7,672 nt of DNA, from NCBI GenBank assembly GCA_016763665.1, contig JAESTI010000022.1, forward strand, positions 1 through 7,672, in the 5' to 3' direction. Position 1 is the stretch's first letter, and the number at the start of each line of letters is the position of its first letter. A program made the translations under genes and the position numbers. Under the pieces are notes generated by a model. It had not been told where the DNA came from. It did no database searches and worked only from the letters and a program-made list of their open reading frames with translations. Source of the stretch: Bacteroidia bacterium (GTDB lineage Bacteria > Bacteroidota > Bacteroidia > Flavobacteriales > NORP286). Shown piece after piece: positions 1 through 6,465 of the stretch.

Positions 1-2358
1 TATTCTATGCAACCGTTGTTCTCTCCATTTTACTAAAGAGAAAATGCTACCAAAGCCAAACAGAACAGACAGAATATAGAACCACCAAGTTTTCCAGAAT
101 GGTGGTAAAATGACAAAATGATGTTCCACGGGCTTAGGACTCCATAATTCATCTCCAATACTTGCCCTTACCTTAAAGGTAAATTCCCCGGGAGGTAAAT
201 TTGAATAAGAAACATACGTCACTCTTGTAACATAAGACCATTTGTTGTCAAAACCATCTAATATATATTGATATTTCACTTTTTCGGGTGTTTGATAGGT
301 AATTCCTACATACTCAAATGAAAGGTTATTCTGATCATATTCAAATTTCTTACCCGTTTCAAAACTGATCATATCGCCATTAAGTCTCAACTCCACCATT
401 CGCATTAAGGGTTCAGTAAATTTGGCTACATCTTCTTTTGGATTGTATTTCACTATTCCCTGAATGGTTCCAAACCATATATTACCGCTGGTATCTTTAC
501 AAACAGCATTGGTGTTGGTTTCAACTCCAATAAATCCTTCAAGATATCCATAGTTCTTTATTATAATTTTTCCGGTTTTCATGTATCTACTATAATCCAG
601 TCTATCAACACCTACATTACTTCCAAGCCACAAGTAGTCCCCATCGAATATCATCAAGTATAATCTATCAGAACTTAAGCCATGTTTTGCATTTATATTT
701 TTAAAAGCAACCCCATTATAGACTGATATCCCTCCTCCGGTACCAATCCATAAGTTTCCAATTGTATCTTGAATAATTGTCCTCACATCATTACTTGCAA
801 GGCCATCAGAGGTGGTCATTGTTTGCATTTTCTGACCAGACTTTTTCTTTGTAAAATATTTTATCAAGCCTCCTCCTCCTGTCCCAAACCACATATTACC
901 TTGGTTATCCTGGGTAATCGCAAATACAGCATTATTAATAAACCCATCTGCTGAAGTTATAGACTCAAATTCTTTTCCATCATATTTGGTTACTCCGTTA
1001 AGCGTACCAAACCATATGTTCCCTTGTTTATCCTGGAATATAGAATTTACACTGTTATTGGATAGCCCATCAGTAGTTGTATAGTTTTTAAAGATATAAT
1101 TGCCTTTGATGTAATCGGCTTTACTTAATCTTGCAACACCCCCAGAATAGGTCGCTACCTTTTCAGTACCAATCCATATATTTCCATCATTATCTTCCAG
1201 AATGGTTCGTGCCCGGTTGCTTCCTAAGCCATTTTCATAACTGAAATTGGTGAATTTTTGCCCATCAAAAAATGATGCTCCTCCAATATCCGAACCAGAC
1301 CAAATATTACCTCTACTATCTCTATGAAGCGCCCAAATGAAATTTCCTCTTAAACCATTCCTTTTGGAATAGAGTTCAAACAATTTACCCGTATAAACAG
1401 AAATCCCGTCTCCGTAAGTTCCTATCCAAACATTGCCTTCATGATCGCAAAGCAATGAAAAAACATGGTTACTCAACAATCCTTGCTCTTCCTGTAAATG
1501 TTTCGACTCAATTTCATTATACACAACAATTCCATGTCCAAAACTGGCATACCATATTTGTTGGTTATGATCTTCAACTATTGCACTACAAGGAAGTTTA
1601 AACTTTGAAACCGGCGAAACAAAAGTCAACGATGAATCTCCAGTATTTTCATTATAGATACAAGCTCCCTGGTTTGTACCAATCCAAATCTTACCATTGG
1701 ATGCAATCAACATACGGTTAACATTATTACTAGGTAAACCATCATCTACAGTGTATAACACAAATTCCGTTCGAATATCCTTATTGGGATCACATTTTAT
1801 CAAACCAATATTTGTCCCGATCCACATGTTGAACTCTTTATCTTGAGTTATCATATAAATAGATTGATTGTTTAAGCTTTCGAAATTCACTCTCTTAAAA
1901 CTCTTGTTAATACTATTCTTATCTGATATGTCCATGGTAGAAATTACACCATTATTACCTGAGCCAACCCATAGTGTTTGTTTATCATCAACAAAAATTG
2001 CTATTATCTCATTGGCAATTAACCCGTGCTTAGTGGTATAATTTTCAAATTGAGTACCATCAAATTTACTGATGCCATTTCCGGTACCAATCCAGATATT
2101 TCCATAATTATCTTCTGTTATAATATTTATTCTGTTGTTAACCAGACCATCATTTGTAGTAAAACTCACCATTTTATGCCCATCAAACCGGTTAACCCCA
2201 GCCCCATTAGTGCCTAGCCAGACATAACCTTTACTATCCTGAAACATGCATTGCACCTGATCCTGCGCCAAACCGTCTTCCATTGTATAATTCTTGAAAT
2301 AGTAAGATTGCGCTGATACGGTTTGAAAATCCAGAAAAGAAATACAAGAAAGTACCAT
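1..2358 (-). CDS. Periplasmic two-component-regulator-propeller (Reg_prop) / Y_Y_Y sensor protein, C-terminus cut off by the window edge
   Basis: This frame is open for 786 codons from ATG at 2358 to the window edge. Residues 1-17 form a short hydrophobic leader ending Val-Ser-Ala-Gln, a plausible signal peptidase I site. Residues about 24-640 are Reg_prop blades; I count 14, each with a D-G-L-x-x-N motif followed by a D-x-x-G-N-I-W-I-G-T motif. That is enough for two seven-bladed beta-propellers. A Y_Y_Y domain follows at about 678-745 (FEYVGI, then YQYILDGFDNKW, then LPPGEF). A single membrane span lies at about 757-776, preceded by PPFWKTWWFY, and a basic segment then enters the cytoplasm. 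The output domain is outside the window, so histidine kinase, SpoIIE phosphatase and LytTR/HTH are all possible. The start is uncertain: the ATG has AGGTGG just upstream, but the leader has no positive n-region. A TTG at 2424 would add 22 residues including several Lys/Arg. It is a paralogue of the next gene, co-linear blade for blade. Family is near certain; ligand unknown. Confidence 0.9.
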   Translation of the reverse strand, partial: MVLSCISFLDFQTVSAQSYYFKNYTMEDGLAQDQVQCMFQDSKGYVWLGTNGAGVNRFDGHKMVSFTTNDGLVNNRINIITEDNYGNIWIGTGNGISKFDGTQFENYTTKHGLIANEIIAIFVDDKQTLWVGSGNNGVISTMDISDKNSINKSFKRVNFESLNNQSIYMITQDKEFNMWIGTNIGLIKCDPNKDIRTEFVLYTVDDGLPSNNVNRMLIASNGKIWIGTNQGACIYNENTGDSSLTFVSPVSKFKLPCSAIVEDHNQQIWYASFGHGIVVYNEIESKHLQEEQGLLSNHVFSLLCDHEGNVWIGTYGDGISVYTGKLFELYSKRNGLRGNFIWALHRDSRGNIWSGSDIGGASFFDGQKFTNFSYENGLGSNRARTILEDNDGNIWIGTEKVATYSGGVARLSKADYIKGNYIFKNYTTTDGLSNNSVNSIFQDKQGNIWFGTLNGVTKYDGKEFESITSADGFINNAVFAITQDNQGNMWFGTGGGGLIKYFTKKKSGQKMQTMTTSDGLASNDVRTIIQDTIGNLWIGTGGGISVYNGVAFKNINAKHGLSSDRLYLMIFDGDYLWLGSNVGVDRLDYSRYMKTGKIIIKNYGYLEGFIGVETNTNAVCKDTSGNIWFGTIQGIVKYNPKEDVAKFTEPLMRMVELRLNGDMISFETGKKFEYDQNNLSFEYVGITYQTPEKVKYQYILDGFDNKWSYVTRVTYVSYSNLPPGEFTFKVRASIGDELWSPKPVEHHFVILPPFWKTWWFYILSVLFGFGSIFSLVKWREQRLHRI

Positions 2359-2437
2359 CAACCACCTGATATGGCACTTTAAAGAAATGAAAAGATGATA
2401 ATATGGTTTAGAATTTTTGCCCAATTGTGTATAAATC

Positions 2438-2472
2438 GTGTATTCGTTGATTCGTATATTAGTGTATTCGTT
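2438..2472. repeat. Pair of 11-base direct repeats, 24-base period
   Basis: GTGTATTCGTT occurs at 2438-2448 and again at 2462-2472, with a third shorter ATTCGT at 2450-2455 between them. It lies between the two sensor genes, upstream of the partial sensor's start on the minus strand. It could be a remnant of tandem duplication or a binding site for a dimeric regulator; nothing in the sequence decides between these. Confidence 0.5.
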
Positions 2473-2484
2473 ATTTATCTATTA

Positions 2485-2533
2485 AGCTATTGGCTATAAA
2501 CTATCAGCTATGAGCTATTATCTAGTAGCTCTT
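2485..2533. repeat. Degenerate heptanucleotide tandem repeat, seven units
   Basis: Units start at 2485, 2492, 2499, 2506, 2513, 2520 and 2527: AGCTATT, GGCTATA, AACTATC, AGCTATG, AGCTATT, ATCTAGT, AGCTCTT. The consensus is RGCTATN with exact 7-base phase; the last two units are the most degraded. The array sits immediately 3' of the phosphatase-sensor gene and overlaps the first two bases of its stop codon (2532-2534 on the plus strand). Five good units in strict phase make chance unlikely. Function unknown; slippage-generated intergenic DNA is the simplest explanation. Confidence 0.7.
2512..2531 (-). terminator. Weak hairpin directly after the phosphatase-sensor stop codon
   Basis: GAGCTA (2512-2517) and TAGCTC (2526-2531) form a perfect six-pair stem with an eight-base loop, starting one base past the stop codon on the minus strand. 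No run of U follows, and the stem arises from the heptad repeat, so it is a poor intrinsic terminator. Readthrough into the downstream sensor gene is possible. Confidence 0.25.
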
Positions 2534-5500
2534 ATATTTTAACTCCGATCATTAATATGTCGTCAGTTTGAGGGTATAATCCTTTCCAATTGTCAATCTC
2601 TTCTGTTAGAATTTTTTCTTGTTCCTTTATTTCCAAGGTATGTATTTGAGGGATCAATTCTTTTAACCTGCTAGTCTTGAACTTTTTATTTTTTACACCT
2701 CCAAATTGGTCCGTATATCCGTCAGAAAAGATATAAAAACAATCACCTTTTGATAATTTAACGGTCTTATTTGTGAAATTTCTTTTTAACTCTGTATGTC
2801 CTCCTATTCCCATTTTATCTGCTTTTATTACTTCTAAATCACCATTACAATGAAATAACGGCCTATGTGCACCCGCATATTGCAGTTCATTATCGACAAG
2901 ATCAATTAAGCATATCGCAGCATCCATGCCGTCCATAGATTCTGCACTTTTCATTTCCTGCCTTAAGGCAAACGTAATACCTTTATGTAAATTCTTCAAT
3001 ATTTCCGAGGGTTGAAATATTTTCTTTTCAAGTACTATTTGGTTAAGAAGATCATTACCGATCATACTCATAAAAGCCCCAGGAACCCCATGACCTGTAC
3101 AATCGCATACAGCAACCATTATCTTTTTATTAGGTTTTTTGCTTTTATTATTTTCATCTTTTGAAAATTTATTAGTCAAATCAGCAAACCAATAAAAATC
3201 TCCACTAACAATATCTTTAGGTTTGTATATAACAAAAGAGTCCGGCAGCATTGTCTTTATTTCACTCATTGGAGTCAACATCGCCCTTTGTATATGACTG
3301 GCATAGCTAATACTCTCAGTCATATGTCGGTTTGATTCCTCAAGAAGCCCCTTCATTTTTTCAACTTGCTCTTTTTCCCCATGTACTGACAAACTCATAT
3401 TCCATAACTTCCTGTTTCGTTCTTTAATTTTTGCTTCTGTTTTTTTTCTTTCAGTGATATCACTATCAATAGCAATTAGCTTTTTAACTTTATTATTTTC
3501 AATAATTGGAGTTAAAGTAGTTTGAAACCATCGTTTAATACCAGATTTTAGCAAATGCTCTGTTTCATAGCTTACTGAATTTTTTGTATTGATACATTTA
3601 TTAAATACCTCTTGGATATTAGCATTTTTACTGATCTTTAACAACGAATCTCCTTTCAATGCTAGATATTCTTCATAAGAATATTCATAATTCTTAATGA
3701 ACCCTTCATTCAACCATTCTATTTCTCCTTTCGAATCCGTGATCAATATTGAATTATCGGTTTCCCTTGCTACTATTGATAACTTCTCAAGCTCAAGGTT
3801 CTTTTCCTGAAGTTCTTTCGTTCTATCCTCAACTTTTCCTTCTAATATCTCTTTTTCAGCCTTGAGTTTCCTTACACGTGTTTTGTAAATTATTTGTATA
3901 AGAACAAGGATAGAAGTAACACATAACGAATAAAACCACCAGGTTCTCCAATACGGAGGAGTTATTGAAAAGCTAAAAACAGTTGGCTGCCAATTCCATA
4001 CCCCCTCATTATTGCAGCTTTTAACTTTAAAAATGTATTCTCCGGAAGGCAAATTTGAATAAGTTGCAGAATTTAACTTTGTCTCAGGGGACCATGTATT
4101 GTCAAATCCCTCCAAATAATATCTATACTTAACTTTTTCGGGATTTGTAAAGCAGATCCCCACATATTCAAAAGTAATATAATTTGAACTGTAAGGTAGT
4201 TCTACATTTTGTTTAAGAATGGTATCATTAAAAAATATTTTGAAGTTGCGAATATTGGTTCTTGCTTCAAAATAGTTCGTATTATCTTCCCGAGGATTAT
4301 ATTTCACAGTTCCGCCTATTGTTCCAAACCAAATACAACCTGCCTGATCTTTATAAATCGCCCCTTGATTACATTCAACGCCTTTGAAACCATCTACTTT
4401 TCCAAAATGTTTTATAGGTATTTGCGATCTCCTTATTTCCTGATCGTTTGGAAATTCAACCGTGGAAAAACCAGAAACATCCAATTTATACACTCCGTTA
4501 TTGGACCCCAACCACAAGTTTCTCTGATCATCAAATATCAAGGAATATATTATCTGAGATTCTAAACCAAGATCTTCATCTACAGTATTTACATTACTAC
4601 CGTCATACATACTTAGCCCTCCAAATGTACCAATCCAAATATTCCCGTTTGGACCTTCGGCAAATGATGATACCCAATTATTACTCAATCCATCTTCAGT
4701 AGTAAAACTTCTTATTTTTCCATCTGTAAATTTGGTCAAACCATTTTGAGTTGCGAACCATATATTCCCTTTACTATCTTCAAATATATTTCTTACATTT
4801 TCATTGTAGAATCCATGTTTTATAGAAAAGGTTTCCATTTGATCAAGATCAATCATTTTCCCGTCTTTGGGTATTCGTATTGCTCCTCCCCCAGTAGTTC
4901 CCAGCCACAGGTATCCTTTGCTATCCTCTAATATTGACCTTACCCCTAAATTATTGATCTGTGATTCCTTTATAAGAACAGAAAACAGATTGCCACCTGA
5001 CTGTTCTGCAGACGGGTCATAGATACCAATACCATATCCATTTACGAAGAGCAAATTCCCCTGCTTGTCCTTTATAGAAGTTAAAACCAAATTACTCATA
5101 CCATCCATATCTGAATAATTCTTAAAAACGCTTGAAGTAAACGTATTTTCGTATATATTTTTATTCTCTAACTTAAAAACACCTCCGCCTAAGGATCCAA
5201 ACCAAAGATTTCCTTTATTGTCTTCTGTTATAGACATGATAATTGGATTGTTAAGTCCATCTTGCTCAGAGAAGTAAGTAAATCTCAACCCATCAAACTT
5301 ATTAACACCACCTCCATCAGTACCGATCCAAACGTTTCCTTCAGAATCTGTGAATAATGAATAAATTATCTTATTACTTAGCCCGTGTTTTTTAGTAAAA
5401 TTAATGAACTCTATTTCTCCGAATGAAGCCGGGTCATACATTGAGGCACCTTCATTTGTACCGATCCAAACCCTACCCTTTTTGTCGGTTGTAAGAGAAG

Positions 5501-6335
5501 ATACATTATTGCTTAGCAAACCGGTTTCAATATCGTATCTAAATGATGTTTTTACTGTTTTTCTATTATCCTCAATTATAAGCTGGCTTAATCCAGTAGT
5601 TGTACCGACCCAAATATTTCCGTCTTTTGACTGGGTAATGGCTCTGATATTACCTCCTAAATTTAAATTATGAGAGTTATACGAATCAAATTCAAGGCTT
5701 TTGTTTAAACCAACAACGTTAGTAAATCGATTCAGTCCGTTATTAGTCCCAACCCAAATATTACCTGCATGGTCTTCGAATAAAACTTCTACAGAATTAT
5801 TTAGTAAGCCCTTTCCATTATCCCAATGTTGAATATTTACATCTTCTAAATATGTTTCTTTATTGCTTCCACCTAACATTAACTGAATTAGGCCCTTTTT
5901 CTGTGTCCCTATCCATATATTGTTATATCTATCTTTAAGGATCGAGTTGACACGATAATTTGGAAACAATTTTTCTAATTTAGTGATCTCTTGAAACCCT
6001 TTTCCATTAAATATACATAAGCCACTTCTTGTTCCAACAAAAATATTTCCAAACTCATCCTCTCCAATTGCCAGTATCAAGTTATCGCATAGGCCTTCTT
6101 TCTTTCCAAAATTTTCAAAATCTCTTCCATCAAATTTAGAAATTCCACCAGCGATTGTTCCAAACCAAATATATCCCTTTGAATCTTGAAAGATAGTTTG
6201 AACTTGAGATTGCGGAAGCCCCTCTTCAACAGAATATGTTTTAAAGTTGAATGTTTGAGCATAACAATAACAACTCCCTATTATAGATAAAAACAATATT
6301 AGGGAAAAACGTAAATAACTTAATTTACTAAGCAT
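2532..6335 (-). CDS. Transmembrane propeller sensor with PAS domain and SpoIIE-type PP2C serine/threonine phosphatase output
   Basis: This is a complete 1267-residue protein. I start it at ATG 6335; the frame also has a TTG two codons upstream (6341), which is less likely. Residues 1-27 are a signal peptide (K/R n-region, hydrophobic core, Cys-Tyr-Ala-Gln end). Residues about 34-685 carry 14 Reg_prop blades, i.e. two seven-bladed periplasmic propellers. Y_Y_Y is at about 715-780, a membrane span at about 797-818 and a coiled coil at about 822-855. A PAS domain spans about 855-965 and ends in the typical DITERKK motif. A linker helix with ESISYASHIQRAML leads to the phosphatase at about 1018-1267. 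Its PP2C motifs are SGDFYW (Asp1046), CDCTGHGVPGAF (Asp1078), FSDGYTD (Asp1205) and the terminal TDD (Asp1258, Asp1259), so all expected Mn/Mg ligands are present. There is no histidine kinase or receiver domain. By family it should dephosphorylate a Ser/Thr phosphoprotein such as an anti-sigma-factor antagonist; no such partner is in the window. Blade 9 (around residues 411-440) is degenerate, with LLFVNG in place of IWIGT. Confidence 0.95.
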   Translation of the reverse strand: MLSKLSYLRFSLILFLSIIGSCYCYAQTFNFKTYSVEEGLPQSQVQTIFQDSKGYIWFGTIAGGISKFDGRDFENFGKKEGLCDNLILAIGEDEFGNIFVGTRSGLCIFNGKGFQEITKLEKLFPNYRVNSILKDRYNNIWIGTQKKGLIQLMLGGSNKETYLEDVNIQHWDNGKGLLNNSVEVLFEDHAGNIWVGTNNGLNRFTNVVGLNKSLEFDSYNSHNLNLGGNIRAITQSKDGNIWVGTTTGLSQLIIEDNRKTVKTSFRYDIETGLLSNNVSSLTTDKKGRVWIGTNEGASMYDPASFGEIEFINFTKKHGLSNKIIYSLFTDSEGNVWIGTDGGGVNKFDGLRFTYFSEQDGLNNPIIMSITEDNKGNLWFGSLGGGVFKLENKNIYENTFTSSVFKNYSDMDGMSNLVLTSIKDKQGNLLFVNGYGIGIYDPSAEQSGGNLFSVLIKESQINNLGVRSILEDSKGYLWLGTTGGGAIRIPKDGKMIDLDQMETFSIKHGFYNENVRNIFEDSKGNIWFATQNGLTKFTDGKIRSFTTEDGLSNNWVSSFAEGPNGNIWIGTFGGLSMYDGSNVNTVDEDLGLESQIIYSLIFDDQRNLWLGSNNGVYKLDVSGFSTVEFPNDQEIRRSQIPIKHFGKVDGFKGVECNQGAIYKDQAGCIWFGTIGGTVKYNPREDNTNYFEARTNIRNFKIFFNDTILKQNVELPYSSNYITFEYVGICFTNPEKVKYRYYLEGFDNTWSPETKLNSATYSNLPSGEYIFKVKSCNNEGVWNWQPTVFSFSITPPYWRTWWFYSLCVTSILVLIQIIYKTRVRKLKAEKEILEGKVEDRTKELQEKNLELEKLSIVARETDNSILITDSKGEIEWLNEGFIKNYEYSYEEYLALKGDSLLKISKNANIQEVFNKCINTKNSVSYETEHLLKSGIKRWFQTTLTPIIENNKVKKLIAIDSDITERKKTEAKIKERNRKLWNMSLSVHGEKEQVEKMKGLLEESNRHMTESISYASHIQRAMLTPMSEIKTMLPDSFVIYKPKDIVSGDFYWFADLTNKFSKDENNKSKKPNKKIMVAVCDCTGHGVPGAFMSMIGNDLLNQIVLEKKIFQPSEILKNLHKGITFALRQEMKSAESMDGMDAAICLIDLVDNELQYAGAHRPLFHCNGDLEVIKADKMGIGGHTELKRNFTNKTVKLSKGDCFYIFSDGYTDQFGGVKNKKFKTSRLKELIPQIHTLEIKEQEKILTEEIDNWKGLYPQTDDILMIGVKI

Positions 6336-6416
6336 ATACAATATTGTAATTCCTAAATTTAAGAATTAAGTTTTTAAGTCACAAGTCAATACAAATACCT
6401 ACCAGCCAAAAAATAT

Positions 6417-6434
6417 TTTTAGATTAGTCTAAAA
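6417..6434. promoter_or_regulatory. Candidate DtxR/MntR-family operator: perfect 7-4-7 inverted repeat
   Basis: TTTTAGA-TTAG-TCTAAAA is a perfect inverted repeat with a four-base spacer. Its inner 14 bases (6419-6432, TTAGATTAGTCTAA) match the classical DtxR/IdeR box core TTAGGTTAGCCTAA at 12 of 14 positions. It ends five bases before the -7 element and covers the expected -33 region of the repressor promoter, so a bound repressor would block RNA polymerase. This fits negative autoregulation of the repressor/uptake operon. The site is also about 80 bases upstream of the divergent sensor gene. Sequence and position are seen directly; binding by the neighbouring repressor is inferred. Confidence 0.75.
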
Positions 6435-6439
6435 TTTAC

Positions 6440-6447
6440 TATATTTG
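6440..6447 (+). promoter_or_regulatory. Bacteroidetes-type -7 promoter element (TAnnTTTG) for the metal-regulator operon
   Basis: TATATTTG matches the TAnnTTTG consensus of the Bacteroidetes primary sigma factor exactly. Transcription would begin near 6453-6456, leaving a leader of roughly 10-13 bases before ATG 6466. No clear TTG -33 element is present; that region is occupied by the inverted-repeat operator. There is no Shine-Dalgarno sequence before the ATG, as is usual in this phylum. Confidence 0.7.
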
Positions 6448-6452
6448 TAAAA

Positions 6453-6462
6453 AGTGATCACT
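6453..6462. repeat. 10-base perfect palindrome at the predicted transcription start
   Basis: AGTGATCACT is its own reverse complement. It lies between the -7 element and the repressor ATG, so it would span the transcription start and leader. It could be a second regulator-binding site or chance. It does not resemble the DtxR-box-like repeat upstream. Confidence 0.35.
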
Positions 6463-6465
6463 GCT

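Larger units (their letters stand above)
2359..2531. other. Intergenic spacer between the two sensor paralogues
   Basis: The 173 bases between the two same-strand sensor genes hold the heptad array, the 11-base direct repeats and the possible upstream extension of the partial sensor (from TTG 2424). On the minus strand I see no TAnnTTTG element and no convincing terminator, so whether the two genes are cotranscribed is open. There is no small ORF worth calling. Confidence 0.55.
6336..6465. other. Divergent intergenic region between the phosphatase sensor and the metal repressor
   Basis: This 130-base AT-rich spacer separates two divergent start codons (6335 minus, 6466 plus). The repressor side holds a TAnnTTTG promoter and the operator. 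On the sensor side I find no exact TAnnTTTG; the nearest is GTATTTG around 6388-6394 on the minus strand, which lacks correct spacing. A 10-base palindrome ACAATATTGT (6338-6347) sits directly before the sensor ATG. It is too short to hold a gene or riboswitch. Confidence 0.6.

Noticed and set aside
60..2280. Regularly recurring short motif (about CCAAACCATATATT) on the plus strand, superficially like a spaced repeat array
   Set aside because: It is the reverse complement of the codons for the conserved N-I-W-F/I-G-T strand of each propeller blade, with irregular spacing of about 130-190 bases and protein-level rather than DNA-level conservation. It is not a CRISPR.
4209..4931. Several plus-strand open frames of 60-120 codons inside the phosphatase-sensor gene, with similar ones in the partial sensor gene
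   Set aside because: They lie opposite the repeated propeller blades, have no recognisable protein features, and the opposite frame encodes clear Reg_prop blades throughout. They are shadows of a repetitive gene.
6261..6275. Possible lipoprotein signal (Ile-Ile-Gly-Ser-Cys) in the phosphatase sensor leader
   Set aside because: Glycine at the -2 position fits the lipobox poorly; the following Tyr-Ala-Gln fits signal peptidase I; and the protein is already anchored by a later transmembrane span.
2532..6335. Classical hybrid two-component system (kinase, receiver and AraC-type HTH) for polysaccharide sensing
   Set aside because: No HisKA, HATPase, receiver or HTH motifs are present; the C-terminus is a PP2C phosphatase, and no glycan-utilisation genes are visible nearby.
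6336..6341. TTG at 6341 as the start of the phosphatase sensor
   Set aside because: An ATG lies only two codons downstream and leaves an intact signal peptide with its positive n-region; there is no Shine-Dalgarno support for the TTG.
6454..6465. GTG at 6454 as the repressor start, adding four residues
   Set aside because: It falls at the predicted transcription start about seven bases after the -7 box, and family homology begins downstream of ATG 6466.
6342..6465. A metal-sensing riboswitch such as yybP-ykoY ahead of the metal operon
   Set aside because: The leader after the predicted transcription start is only about 10-13 bases, far too short for a riboswitch.
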